Shown here one piece after another: positions 17,803 to 26,997 of a stretch of DNA of 64,000 bases. The notes beneath the pieces were generated by a model. The model was not told where the DNA came from, did not search any database, and saw only the letters and a program-made list of their open reading frames with translations. Position 1 is the first letter of the stretch. Each line of letters starts with the position of its first letter. Origin of the DNA: Candidatus Ruthenibacterium merdavium. GTDB taxonomy: Bacteria; Bacillota; Clostridia; Oscillospirales; Ruminococcaceae. The position numbers were made by a program, and so were the translations under genes. Where the stretch lies: NCBI GenBank assembly GCA_019119935.1, contig DWWA01000029.1, positions 1 through 64,000 of the forward strand, written 5' to 3'.

Positions 17803-17820
17803 CAGAAAGGATGAAAAAAC

Positions 17821-20800
17821 ATGAAGTACACGCTTGGTTTGGATATTGGCATTGGCTCGGTAGGTTGGGCAGTGGTTCAAAATGAGGGGGAGCACTGGAT
17901 TGAAGATTTCGGCGTGCGGCTGTTCGAGTCCTCAGAAAATCCCAAAAATAAGTGTAACAAAAATCAAAAACGCCGCGCACAGCGTGCCGCCCGCCGCGTT
18001 ACCCGGCGACGCAGCCACCGCAAAATGCGCATCAAGCAGCACTTGCAGCGTATGGGGCTTTTCACGCTGGACGAGCTTTCCCACTATTTTGAAGCCCCTC
18101 ACCCCGACCCGCTTTCTCTGCGCGTCAAAGGCTTGGACGAACCCCTTTCCCCGTGCGAGCTGGCAGCGTGCCTGATCCACATCAGCAACCACCGCGGCTA
18201 TCAAGACTATTTTGAAACCGACATCGAGGACATGACAGAGGAAAACAAGGAGGATCTGGCAGGCATCAGCCGCGTGAACCAGCTGATGGCACAGGGCGGC
18301 TACCGCACCGCCGCCGAAATGTTTTTGCGCGATGCCGCTTTTGCCTGCCCCACCGGGGGCCAGCAGCGCGCTTACATCAACCATCCTTATGTAACAGAAC
18401 GCTGCTTGGTGGGGCGTGACTTGCTGCGCAAAGAGGTACAAATGCTGTTGCAAAAACAAGGTGAAACTTACCCCATTTTGCTCGCGCCCAACCCGGCGGT
18501 TAAAAAGCGCGCCGAAAAAGAGCCGTTCGCCGGCCCCATGACAAACGCCAAAATTTTAGAGGAAATTTTGCTGAACCAGCGCGACTTTGAGGACGGTCCC
18601 GGCACAGCGGGTGACCCCATGCGTAAATACAAAGGCTTTTTGGACACGCTGGGCAACTGCCGCTATTACCGCGACGAGCCATGTGCCTTCCGCGCTTCTC
18701 CCCTTGCCGACATGTATGCGCTGGTGAATGTGCTTTCCCAGTATCGCTACACCAATTTAGAAACGGGCGAAATTATTCTTGCGCCGGAGCTGGCGCGCTC
18801 TCTTTTGCAAAAAACGTTAGAGCAGGGTGAATTGAAGAAGGGCGATGTCACAAAGCTGGCGAAAAAATTCGGTACAGCCGTTAACATTCCCACCAAAAAA
18901 GAGAGCAAGGGGAAGGAAACGCTGGGCGAGTGCCTGAAATTTTTAAAGCCGATGAAAAAGGTGTTGGACGAGTGCGGCATTGACTGGCTTTTTGCCGTCG
19001 GCGAGGACTACACCGCGCCCGACACGTTGTTAAACCGCATCAGCAAAATTGTGTGCGAAAACCACACCCCGCGCCGCCGCTTGAAAGCGTTAAGAACTGT
19101 GCCGGAGCTGAACGAAACCGCCATCCGCAAACTTGCCGGGCAAAAGTTTTCCGGCACGGCTGCCGTTTCGGAAAAATATATGAAAGGTGCAATTGCAGCG
19201 TTTGAAGGCGGCGAATTGTACGGCCATTTTCAAGCAAAGCTGGACAACGCCCCCGTTATGGCAAAAGGCGGCACCCACCGCTTACTTCCCGCCTTTTCAC
19301 CGGATGCCGAATTTGCCAAAAATGCCGTTGTCATGCGCAGCTTAAACGAAACGCGCAAAATTATCAACGCTGTTATCCAAGCCTACGGCGCACCCTATGC
19401 CATCAATGTAGAAGTGGCAAGCGAGCTGGGCAACAGCTTTGAGGAGCGCCAAAATATTGACAACCGTCAGAAAGACAATGAAAAAAACAACCAGCAAATC
19501 ACCAAAACCATCGCCGAACTGCTGAACATTGAGCCAAACGCCGTCACGGGCGAAATGCGCCTGCGCTATCGGCTGGGCGAGCGTCAGGGCTGGCACTGTC
19601 TGTATTCCGATAAGCCCATTGACAAAGTCACCGCGCTGAACCCGCGCCGTCAAGAGTTTGAGGTAGACCACATTGTGCCGTTTTCGCTGATTTTAGACGA
19701 CACCATTCACAACAAAGCACTGGTATACACCGACGAAAACCGCCGCAAAGGGCAAACCGTGCCTTTGATGTATCTGGACGCCGCCGGGTGCGAGCGCCTG
19801 CGCGTGCGTGCCAACGACATGCTGAAACACAAGCACATTTCCGAGCGCACCTACCGCTACTTAACCCTGCCCAATCTGGATAACGCCGAGCTGCTTTCCG
19901 AGTGGAAATCGCGCAACTTGAACGACACCCGCTATATTACCAAGTATTTGGTGCGCTATTTGAGCGAAACGCTGCAATTTGCCCCCGGTGCGCGCAGCAC
20001 GCCTGTGTTCGGCGTAAAGGGTGCGCTCACCTCCTCTTTGCGGCGGCAATGGCTGAACAAACAGACATGGGGCAAAGACGAAAAGGACGCCACGCGCACC
20101 GAAACCCAGCTGCACCACGCAGTGGATGCCGTTGTCATTGCACATATCACGCCTGCCACCTCCATGCTGATGGAAAACAAGCTGCGTTTAAACCGCATGT
20201 ACTACGCCGCAGGCAAGCAGAAAACACCCGAATATTACCAAACGATGGAAAAGTGCATCAACGCGCTGGAAGACCACTACCACATGCCGCGCCGCGTTTC
20301 GATGGAAATTTTGTGCCGCAAAAACGGCTGCACCGCCTTGCACCCTGCGCTGGGGCTGGAGGTAGACGTGCGCTTTTTTGACCTGGATGCCGCACGGAAA
20401 GAGGCCAAGATAAAAGCGAACGAAGCACAGGAGAGAGGAGAAGAAGTGCCGCCCGTTCCCACACGTGCCGAACTGTTAGAGCGTTACTACAACCAGCTGC
20501 GCAGCTTTTACCACGACGATGCTTTTGTATCGCGCCTGTCGCCGCCGCTGGTGAGCTATAAACTCATCACTCAATGCCGAGGAAATATACTAAAATCGGA
20601 AAATGCTATGCGGGTAAAGCAAACACCCGAAAGCCCGCTAGAAATGCAGCGTACAGACGTGCTGAAGCTAAACGCTAAAGATCTGAATAAGCTTTGCACC
20701 GATGACACCGACCTGCGCGAATCGCTGCAAGCCGCGTTTGCCCTGCCGCACAAAAGCGAGAAAGACACACTGGGCGACATTTTTAAGCAGAACGGCCTGA

Positions 20801-21312
20801 CGGAATTTGTCACCCAGAAAGGCAGAATTGTGCGCAAAGTGACCCTAACGGGCGACGAGTGGCGAAACCCGTATTATAAGGAAACGCCCGAAAGCGGAAA
20901 AACTGCGCTGGATGTGCACAAATACTGGTGTGTGGAATTTTACCGCAACGAGAAAGGCGAGTTGCAAATGCGCGGCATTATGAAAGCAGACGTGAAGCGC
21001 GAGGGCAAAAAGCTGGTGCTTCAAACGCCGCCCCCGGCAGACTATGCCGCACATGTGATGTACCTGTTCCCGTATGAATATGTTGTTGTAACAAAAAGCA
21101 ACGGCGAGGAAAAATGCCGCGGGTTCTACCGTTCTATTAAAGCAATTACAAGAAGTCAAATTAATATTTCCAACCAAAATGAGCCATTGTCTAGAGTTAT
21201 TGCAATTAACGCAACAGACACCGTGCACAAATACGCCGTGTCGCTGTTGGGCAAGCTGGGAGGTGAAGTGAAATGTGGCGCACCCTTATCGTACAAGCCG
21301 GCGAAAAAATAA
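17821..21312 (+). CDS. cas9: CRISPR-associated endonuclease Cas9, type II-C
   Basis: RNA-guided DNA endonuclease of 1163 aa. The RuvC-I motif TLGLDIGIGSVGWAV holds D8; an arginine-rich bridge helix follows (about residues 53-85, RRAQRAARRVTRRRSHRKMR). RuvC-II is INVEVASELG with E531, the HNH nuclease has D616-H617 (VDHIVPFS) and the asparagine of the NRRKG block, and RuvC-III is HHAVDA with H766 and D769. All catalytic residues are intact, so the enzyme should be active. It is somewhat longer than common II-C enzymes (about 1000-1100 aa). The start at 17821 follows GAAAGGATG. It overlaps cas1 by 40 nt; csn2 and cas4 are absent, which fits II-C. The target-flanking motif cannot be read from sequence. 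Confidence 0.97.
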   Translation: MKYTLGLDIGIGSVGWAVVQNEGEHWIEDFGVRLFESSENPKNKCNKNQKRRAQRAARRVTRRRSHRKMRIKQHLQRMGLFTLDELSHYFEAPHPDPLSLRVKGLDEPLSPCELAACLIHISNHRGYQDYFETDIEDMTEENKEDLAGISRVNQLMAQGGYRTAAEMFLRDAAFACPTGGQQRAYINHPYVTERCLVGRDLLRKEVQMLLQKQGETYPILLAPNPAVKKRAEKEPFAGPMTNAKILEEILLNQRDFEDGPGTAGDPMRKYKGFLDTLGNCRYYRDEPCAFRASPLADMYALVNVLSQYRYTNLETGEIILAPELARSLLQKTLEQGELKKGDVTKLAKKFGTAVNIPTKKESKGKETLGECLKFLKPMKKVLDECGIDWLFAVGEDYTAPDTLLNRISKIVCENHTPRRRLKALRTVPELNETAIRKLAGQKFSGTAAVSEKYMKGAIAAFEGGELYGHFQAKLDNAPVMAKGGTHRLLPAFSPDAEFAKNAVVMRSLNETRKIINAVIQAYGAPYAINVEVASELGNSFEERQNIDNRQKDNEKNNQQITKTIAELLNIEPNAVTGEMRLRYRLGERQGWHCLYSDKPIDKVTALNPRRQEFEVDHIVPFSLILDDTIHNKALVYTDENRRKGQTVPLMYLDAAGCERLRVRANDMLKHKHISERTYRYLTLPNLDNAELLSEWKSRNLNDTRYITKYLVRYLSETLQFAPGARSTPVFGVKGALTSSLRRQWLNKQTWGKDEKDATRTETQLHHAVDAVVIAHITPATSMLMENKLRLNRMYYAAGKQKTPEYYQTMEKCINALEDHYHMPRRVSMEILCRKNGCTALHPALGLEVDVRFFDLDAARKEAKIKANEAQERGEEVPPVPTRAELLERYYNQLRSFYHDDAFVSRLSPPLVSYKLITQCRGNILKSENAMRVKQTPESPLEMQRTDVLKLNAKDLNKLCTDDTDLRESLQAAFALPHKSEKDTLGDIFKQNGLTEFVTQKGRIVRKVTLTGDEWRNPYYKETPESGKTALDVHKYWCVEFYRNEKGELQMRGIMKADVKREGKKLVLQTPPPADYAAHVMYLFPYEYVVVTKSNGEEKCRGFYRSIKAITRSQINISNQNEPLSRVIAINATDTVHKYAVSLLGKLGGEVKCGAPLSYKPAKK

Positions 21313-22193
21313 CCCTGCAAAACAACTGGCTGTATGTCTATTCCGAGGAGCACGAGGCGCGTGTTCCCGTGGGCGATTTGTATTCCGTGGTAATTGACAA
21401 CCGCCGCGCCATGCTCAGCGTGGCGGTGCTCACCACGCTGGCACAGGCAGGCGTTCATATTTTATTTTGTGACGAGAGCCATGTGCCCACCGCTCAATTG
21501 CTTCCCCTGAATGCGCACTACCAGCCGCTTGCCGTGCTTTCGGCACAAATGGCTTGGACGCAGGAATGGAAAGACCTGGTTTGGCAGCGCATTGTGCAGG
21601 CAAAAATTACAAACCAGGCACGCGCCCTGCGCTTTTGCCATGTGAAAACCGAAAAAGTGCAGGAGCTGGAAGCCCTTGCCGCCGCCGTTTTACCGGGCGA
21701 CAAGGGCAACCGCGAAGCACAGGCGGCAAAACGCCACTTCCGCGCCTTGTTCGGCGCAGGCTTTACGCGCGGCGATGACGATGTCACCAATGCCGCTTTG
21801 AACTACGGCTACACCATTCTGCGCTCGGCAGTGTGCAAGACACTGGCGGCATACGGCTACAACTGTGCGCTGGGCGTGCATCACATCGGGCGCGGCAACG
21901 CTTTTAATCTGGCGGATGATTTGATGGAACCGCTGCGCCCGCTGGTGGATTACTGGGTGGACAGTCATTGTGACGAATTATTTGAAACGCTGACGAAATC
22001 GAACCGCAGCAGCTTGGTGGCACTGGTAAACCACGTCATCCGGTTCGAGAATAAAAAAATGCGGGTGCGCTACGCCATTGACTGGTATATAAAAAGCTTT
22101 ACCGCCGCCGTGCAGGGACAGGACGCCGGGCTGCTGCGCCTGCCGGAGCTGCTGCGCAGTGACCCGTGCTTTGAGGATGAGCAGGATGGGTGA
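21273..22193 (+). CDS. cas1: CRISPR adaptation endonuclease Cas1 (type II)
   Basis: A 306-aa integrase that, with Cas2, inserts new spacers next to the leader. Type II features include the short N-terminal beta domain (TLIVQAGEKITLQNNWL) and the helical catalytic domain with ALNYGYTILRS and GVHHIGRGNAFNLADDLMEP, which carries metal-binding His and acidic residues. It begins inside the cas9 3' end with GGGAGGTGA upstream and overlaps the cas2 start by 8 nt, indicating one coupled operon. Confidence 0.96.
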   Translation: MWRTLIVQAGEKITLQNNWLYVYSEEHEARVPVGDLYSVVIDNRRAMLSVAVLTTLAQAGVHILFCDESHVPTAQLLPLNAHYQPLAVLSAQMAWTQEWKDLVWQRIVQAKITNQARALRFCHVKTEKVQELEALAAAVLPGDKGNREAQAAKRHFRALFGAGFTRGDDDVTNAALNYGYTILRSAVCKTLAAYGYNCALGVHHIGRGNAFNLADDLMEPLRPLVDYWVDSHCDELFETLTKSNRSSLVALVNHVIRFENKKMRVRYAIDWYIKSFTAAVQGQDAGLLRLPELLRSDPCFEDEQDG

Positions 22194-22509
22194 ACGTTGG
22201 ATGAGAGTGCTGATTTTTTTCGATTTGCCCGTTACCACCAAAAAACTGCGCCGCGATTATGCCCAGTTTCGCAAAGCATTGCTGAAAGACGGCTTTATGA
22301 TGCTTCAATATTCGGTCTATTCCCGGCTGGCGCGCAACCACGACGACGCACAAAAACACCTGCGCACCGTGCAGGCGAATTTGCCGCCGCACGGTTCGGT
22401 GCGCTCCATGATTGTAACGGAAAAACAATACATGCAAATGCAGCTTTTGGTGGGCGAAAAGGTGAAGGACGAAAATTTCCTTGACACACGCGATTTGCTT
22501 GAATTATAA
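22186..22509 (+). CDS. cas2: CRISPR adaptation protein Cas2
   Basis: A 107-aa ferredoxin-fold partner of Cas1 in spacer acquisition. The family N-terminus is clear (MRVLIFFDLPVTTKKLRRDY), as is the SVYSRLARN strand. The start at 22186 (MGERWMRV) matches the usual type II Cas2 N-terminus and overlaps the cas1 stop; an upstream in-frame ATG at 22159 would add nine unconserved residues. The last codons contain the array promoter (TTGACA at 22481, TATAAT at 22505). Confidence 0.93.
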   Translation: MGERWMRVLIFFDLPVTTKKLRRDYAQFRKALLKDGFMMLQYSVYSRLARNHDDAQKHLRTVQANLPPHGSVRSMIVTEKQYMQMQLLVGEKVKDENFLDTRDLLEL

Positions 22510-22510
22510 T
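22481..22510 (+). promoter_or_regulatory. pre-crRNA promoter embedded in the cas2 end
   Basis: Consensus -35 TTGACA (22481-22486) and -10 TATAAT (22505-22510), 18 nt apart; the -10 spans the cas2 stop codon. The predicted start near 22517 leaves a transcribed leader of about 43 nt before the first repeat. Confidence 0.75.
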
Positions 22511-22527
22511 GAATAGGTAAAAAACAC

Positions 22528-22567
22528 ACCAAAACCGCAAAATCCCACAAGATATTGCGGTTTTGGT
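22528..22567 (+). other. leader hairpin that includes the 5' end of repeat 1
   Basis: ACCAAAACCGCAA (22528-22540) is perfectly complementary to TTGCGGTTTTGGT (22555-22567): a 13-bp stem with a 14-nt loop whose right arm contains the first eight bases of repeat 1. In the pre-crRNA it would compete with tracrRNA lower-stem pairing at the first repeat only. Confidence 0.7.
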
Positions 22568-23446
22568 TCTCTGATGGATATTGATAAATTGATACAGGCT
22601 GGGGTTGTCCTGCATCAAGAAATGGTTTTGGTTCTCTGATGGATATTGATAAATTGATACGGGTTCCGGCGGGTTAGGTGGCGCGGCCGGTTTTGGTTCT
22701 CTGATGGATATTGATAAATTGATACCGCAACGACGGCAAAGGTTACACTACGAAAGTTTTGGTTCTCTGATGGATATTGATAAATTGATACAGAAATGGT
22801 GCGGGCAATTCATTAGAAAGGTTTTGGTTCTCTGATGGATATTGATAAATTGATACCAGACGAAATGCCCAGCAAAACGCCCAGAGTTTTGGTTCTCTGA
22901 TGGATATTGATAAATTGATACATGCCCAATGTAGTGATAGAAACAGTTTTGGTTTTGGTTCTCTGATGGATATTGATAAATTGATACAGCAGGATTTTTT
23001 GGAAGCAATGCGGAACAGTTTTGGTTCTCTGATGGATATTGATAAATTGATACCGTGGTTTCGGGAATTTGTTTCACAATAGCGTTTTGGTTCTCTGATG
23101 GATATTGATAAATTGATACTTTTTGTGGGTAATTTGTGAGTTTATTTGGTTTTGGTTCTCTGATGGATATTGATAAATTGATACGGTACAGATGGCAAAT
23201 ACTACTTAACATCGTTTTGGTTCTCTGATGGATATTGATAAATTGATACCGGACGGTTACGCGGAATGATGGTGTTCTGTTTTGGTTCTCTGATGGATAT
23301 TGATAAATTGATACCGTATCCTTGTAGGCTTTTAGTTCCACTGAGTTTTGGTTCTCTGATGGATATTGATAAATTGATACGGAAGCGTTAAACAGTAAAT
23401 AACAGTTAGGGTTTTGGTTCTCTGATGGATATTGATAAACTGATAG
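22560..23446 (+). CRISPR. type II-C CRISPR array, 14 repeats and 13 spacers
   Basis: Repeats of 36 nt begin GTTTTGGTTCTCTGATGG and end GATAAATTGATAC. They start at 22560, 22625, 22690, 22756, 22821, 22886, 22952, 23018, 23084, 23149, 23214, 23279, 23345 and 23411. The first 13 are identical by eye; the last changes near its 3' end (AAACTGATAG), marking the distal end. Spacers are 29 or 30 nt (seven of 29, six of 30) and all differ. Orientation is fixed by the tracrRNA pairing, the degenerate last repeat and the promoter in cas2. A terminator follows at 23451-23487. No spacer was seen to match the rest of this window. Confidence 0.99.
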
Positions 23447-23450
23447 AAAA

Positions 23451-23487
23451 ACAGCTCCCCTGCCGTTGGCAAGGGAGCTGCTTTTTT
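23451..23487. terminator. terminator of the CRISPR array (bidirectional with asnS)
   Basis: CAGCTCCC (23452-23459) pairs with GGGAGCTG (23473-23480), with an inner TGCC/GGCA stem, followed by TTTTTT at 23482-23487. On the minus strand a T-rich stretch also follows the stem, so it can serve the convergent asnS as well. Confidence 0.85.
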
Positions 23488-23499
23488 ATCTCTTCTTTT

Positions 23500-24885
23500 T
23501 TAGAAGCCGCCTGCGGTGCGGGGGAAGGGGATGACGTCGCGGATGTTGGGAATACCCGTCAAATACATAATCAGGCGCTCAAAGCCAAGGCCGAAGCCTG
23601 CGTGCTCGACGCTGCCGAAGCGACGCAAATCGAGGAACCACTCGTAGTCCTCGCGGTTCAGACCCTTTTCCTCCATCAGCGAAAGCAGAACATCCATGCG
23701 CTCCTCACGCTGAGAGCCGCCAATCAGCTCGCCGATGCCCGGCACCAGCATATCGGCCGCCGCCACGGTTTTGCCGTCGTCGTTCAGGCGCATATAGAAG
23801 CTTTTAATCTCCTTCGGATAATCGGTGACAAACACGGGCTTTTTATACACCTGCTCAGTCAAATAGCGCTCGTGCTCGGTCTGCAAGTCCACGCCCCACT
23901 CCACGGGGTACTGGAATTCGGCGTTGTTCTTCTTCAAAATTTCTACTGCCTCGGTGTAGCTGACGCGCGCAAAGTCGTTGCTTACCACGTTGTTCAGCTT
24001 ATCCAGCAGCTCTTTGTCGAAAAAGCGGTTAAAAAATTCCAGCTCGTCGCGGCAATGCTCCATCACATAGCCGATGACGCTTTTAATCATGGCTTCGGCG
24101 CAGTCCATATCGTCGCGCAGGTCGGCAAACGCCAGCTCCGGCTCAATCATCCAGAACTCGGCGGCGTGGCGCGGCGTGTTGGAGTTTTCGGCGCGGAACG
24201 TCGGGCCAAAGGTATACACGTTGCCCATTGCGGTTGCCATTGCCTCGGCTTCCAGCTGGCCGGAAACCGTCAGGTTGGTGCTGCGGCCGAAAAAGTCCTG
24301 CGAAAAGTCCACTTTTCCGTCCTCGGTGCGGGGGACATTGTCAAAATCCATCGTGGTAACGCGGAACATCTCGCCCGCGCCCTCACAGTCAGAACCCGTG
24401 ATGATGGGCGTGTGGACATACACAAAGCCCTGCTCTTGGAAAAACTTGTGGATGGCATACGCGGCGGCACTGCGTACACGGAACGCCGCACTAAAGGTAT
24501 TGGTGCGGGCGCGCAAGTGCGGCATAGTACGCAAAAACTCCACGGTGTGGCGCTTTTTCTGCAACGGGTAGTCGCTGGGGCAAGTGCCCAGCACTTCCAC
24601 ACTGTCGGCGTTGATTTCCAGCGGCTGCTTTGCGTCCGGGGTCAACACGACCATGCCTTTCACGCGCAGGCTGGTGCCTACGCCCGCTTTGGCAATCTCT
24701 TTATAATTTTCCAGCTTTTGCGCTTCAAACACCACTTGAAGCGACGAAAAGCACGAACCGTCGGAAAGCTCGATAAAGCCGATGTTTTTGGAATCGCGGA
24801 CGGTTTTTGCCCAGCCGCATACGGTGACGGTTTCGCCGCCTTGGAAGCTGCCGCGCAATAAACTTTTAATGGGGGTGTGCTGCAT
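23500..24885 (-). CDS. asnS: asparagine--tRNA ligase
   Basis: Class IIb aminoacyl-tRNA synthetase of 461 aa charging tRNA-Asn. The N-terminal OB-fold anticodon domain ([25 protein letters not shown]; residues about 15-110) and the class II motifs (motif 2 near [25 protein letters not shown], motif 3 [15 protein letters not shown]) are clear. The start at 24885 follows AAGGAGG; an in-frame upstream start at 24945 would lie in the T-box terminator region. Expression is controlled by the T-box leader upstream. Confidence 0.97.
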   Translation of the reverse strand: MQHTPIKSLLRGSFQGGETVTVCGWAKTVRDSKNIGFIELSDGSCFSSLQVVFEAQKLENYKEIAKAGVGTSLRVKGMVVLTPDAKQPLEINADSVEVLGTCPSDYPLQKKRHTVEFLRTMPHLRARTNTFSAAFRVRSAAAYAIHKFFQEQGFVYVHTPIITGSDCEGAGEMFRVTTMDFDNVPRTEDGKVDFSQDFFGRSTNLTVSGQLEAEAMATAMGNVYTFGPTFRAENSNTPRHAAEFWMIEPELAFADLRDDMDCAEAMIKSVIGYVMEHCRDELEFFNRFFDKELLDKLNNVVSNDFARVSYTEAVEILKKNNAEFQYPVEWGVDLQTEHERYLTEQVYKKPVFVTDYPKEIKSFYMRLNDDGKTVAAADMLVPGIGELIGGSQREERMDVLLSLMEEKGLNREDYEWFLDLRRFGSVEHAGFGLGFERLIMYLTGIPNIRDVIPFPRTAGGF

Positions 24886-25216
24886 GGTAATTTCCTCCTT
24901 AAAAATAAAAAAATCCGACAGCCTGTTCCTCCTTGTGACGCGCACAGCAAGCTGTGCGGCCTTTAGGACGAATCGCTGTCAGAATCCGCGGTGCCACCTA
25001 AATTACCGAATTTACTCGGTCGCTTTTGACGTTCCGTTTTGAAACGCTGCCGCTGTAACGTGCGGCGCACGGCGCACCTACTGCCGCCGGGGCGGGTTCG
25101 GCTTGCGGCTCGGGAGGGTTCTTCGGCGCGGCTCTTTGCGCAGGGCTTGCACCGTCCCCTGCTCGCTGTGGCGGAACACCGCGTGTACTTTTCTCCGTCG
25201 TTGCCTGTATCGTTTG
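24886..25216 (-). promoter_or_regulatory. T-box leader of asnS
   Basis: A roughly 330-nt minus-strand leader holds the T-box consensus AGGTGGCACCGCGG (complement at about 24987-25000), preceded by a stem III (ACCGAGTAAATTCGGT). It is followed by a terminator whose outer stem pairs TCTGACAGC with GCTGTCGGA and ends in TTTTTTT (24907-24913). Uncharged tRNA-Asn should stabilise the antiterminator. The specifier codon (AAC expected) was not assigned with certainty in the long, GC-rich stem I. Confidence 0.88.
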
Positions 25217-25222
25217 ATATTG

Positions 25223-25251
25223 ATTGTATCACTGCGTTTTTGCCTTGTCAA
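25223..25251 (-). promoter_or_regulatory. asnS promoter
   Basis: Minus strand TTGACA (25246-25251) and TACAAT (25223-25228) with 17-nt spacing, placing the transcript start near 25216, at the head of the T-box leader. Confidence 0.85.
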
Positions 25252-25427
25252 GCCCTTTTGCCGGGCGCGTTTGGCCCTTTGCCGGGCGGCGATTGCTTTT
25301 GAAACAGAAACCCCTGCTTCACACAACATTTTTACATGGTGAAAATGCAACTTGTTCCTTATAATAAAAGAAAAAGGCTTTATTTTTTGCTACAATTTCA
25401 CAGCACAAGGAAACGGAGGATTTCGCC

Positions 25428-26969
25428 ATGAACAACACCGCCCAAAACATCGAGCGGCTTTTACAGTTCGGCGTACAGCACAAGCTGATTGCACCGCTGG
25501 ACGTGTTTGTCGCACGCAACACGCTTTTGGATTTATTTGGCCTTGCCGAGCCTTACGAGGGCGTTGTGCCCGAGGAGCACTTCGACACGCCCACCGAGCT
25601 TTTGGAGCTTTTGCTGGACGATGCCGCCGAAAAAGAGCTGTTTGACAACGAAGTGCCCGCACTGCGCGTCAATTTTGAGGCACGTATTATGGGCGCACTG
25701 ATGCCCCGTGAAAGCGAGGTTGCCGCACGTTTTAACCAGCTTTGGAAAACCGAAGGTGTTCAGGCGGCCACCGATTATTTCTATGACCTGTGCATTACCT
25801 CCAACTACATTCGCACCGCGCAGATTGCGAAAAACATCAAGTGGGATTACCCCTGCAAATACGGCAAGCTGGAAATTACCATCAATCTCACAAAGCCGGA
25901 AAAAGACCCCAAGACGATTGCGCTCGAAAAGCTTCAGCCTGCCGCCAGCTACCCGAAATGTATGCTGTGCATTGAGAACATCGGCTATGCAGGCCGCGTG
26001 AATTTCCCCGCGCGTCAAAATCACCGTGTGGTACCCATCAACCTGTGCGGCAAAGAGTGGTTTTTGCAGTACAGCCCGTATGTATATTACAACGAGCACT
26101 GCATTATTTTTGATTCCGAGCACGCCGACATGCGCATCAACCCCGGCACGTTTGCACAGATTTTCGATTTCGTGCGCCAGTTCCCGCACTACACCTGCGG
26201 TTCTAACGCTGATTTGCCCATTGTCGGCGGCAGCATTTTGAGCCACATGCATTTCCAGGGCGGCCGCTATGAGTTCCCGATGCAGCGCGCGGCGGCTTTG
26301 GCGCATTTCAAATGCCCCGATTTGCCCGACATCACCGTGGAAACCATCCGCTGGCCGGTGAGCACTGTACGCGTGAGCGGACACGACACCGCCCAGCTGC
26401 TGGCTTTTGCCGAGCGCGTACTGTCAACATGGCGCGGTTATTCCGACCCGGAGGCCGATGTGCTGGCATACACCGAGGAAAACGGCACGGCAACCCCGCA
26501 CAACACCATCACACCCATTTTGCGCTACGACGCCGAAAAAGGTTACATTCTCGACTTGGTGCCGCGCAACAACCGCACCACTGAGGAGTACCCCGAAGGT
26601 ATTTTCCATCCGCACCGCGAAATTCACCACATCAAAAAGGAAAACATCGGCTTAATTGAGGTCATGGGCCTTGCCATTCTGCCGGGCCGTCTGGAAAAAC
26701 AGTCCGCTGAAATTGCGGCGGTACTGTCCGGTAAAGCCGACGCGGCAAAAGCCAAAGAGGAAATGCCGGTTCATGCCGACTGGATCGATTTCTTGGTGGA
26801 AAAATACGGCACAGCGCTTTCTGCCTCCGAAGCACAAAATGCTGTGCGCACGGAAATCGGCGCTAAGTTTGAAACCTGCTTGGAGCATGCCGGCGTATTT
26901 AAGCAAACTCCGGAAGGAAACGCCGCCTTTGCCCGTTTCCTGTCCAAAGTGGGCTGTGTAGAGGTATAA
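25428..26969 (+). CDS. galT: UDP-glucose--hexose-1-phosphate uridylyltransferase, class II
   Basis: A 513-aa Leloir enzyme of the Firmicutes class II type exchanging UMP between UDP-Glc and Gal-1-P. Hallmarks are SYPKCMLCIENIGYAGR (about 180-200), the nucleotide-binding SNADLPIVGGSILSHMHFQGGRYEFP block (about 263-290) and HPHREIHHIKKENIGLIEVMGLAILPGRL (about 400-428). Start with CGGAGGA upstream. It stands alone, away from galE, yet completes the route for Gal-1-P released by LnpA. A TATAAT at 25360-25365 and a TACAAT at 25391-25396 are possible -10 elements, both with weak -35 regions. A strong terminator follows. Confidence 0.95.
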   Translation: MNNTAQNIERLLQFGVQHKLIAPLDVFVARNTLLDLFGLAEPYEGVVPEEHFDTPTELLELLLDDAAEKELFDNEVPALRVNFEARIMGALMPRESEVAARFNQLWKTEGVQAATDYFYDLCITSNYIRTAQIAKNIKWDYPCKYGKLEITINLTKPEKDPKTIALEKLQPAASYPKCMLCIENIGYAGRVNFPARQNHRVVPINLCGKEWFLQYSPYVYYNEHCIIFDSEHADMRINPGTFAQIFDFVRQFPHYTCGSNADLPIVGGSILSHMHFQGGRYEFPMQRAAALAHFKCPDLPDITVETIRWPVSTVRVSGHDTAQLLAFAERVLSTWRGYSDPEADVLAYTEENGTATPHNTITPILRYDAEKGYILDLVPRNNRTTEEYPEGIFHPHREIHHIKKENIGLIEVMGLAILPGRLEKQSAEIAAVLSGKADAAKAKEEMPVHADWIDFLVEKYGTALSASEAQNAVRTEIGAKFETCLEHAGVFKQTPEGNAAFARFLSKVGCVEV

Positions 26970-26997
26970 TTCACTTCCGTCGCTTATCTCAAAAACC

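Noticed and set aside
22748..23341. 197-codon minus-strand frame made of YQFINIHQRTKT-like repeats
   Set aside because: It is the CRISPR array read in reverse; the protein repeats are translated CRISPR repeats.
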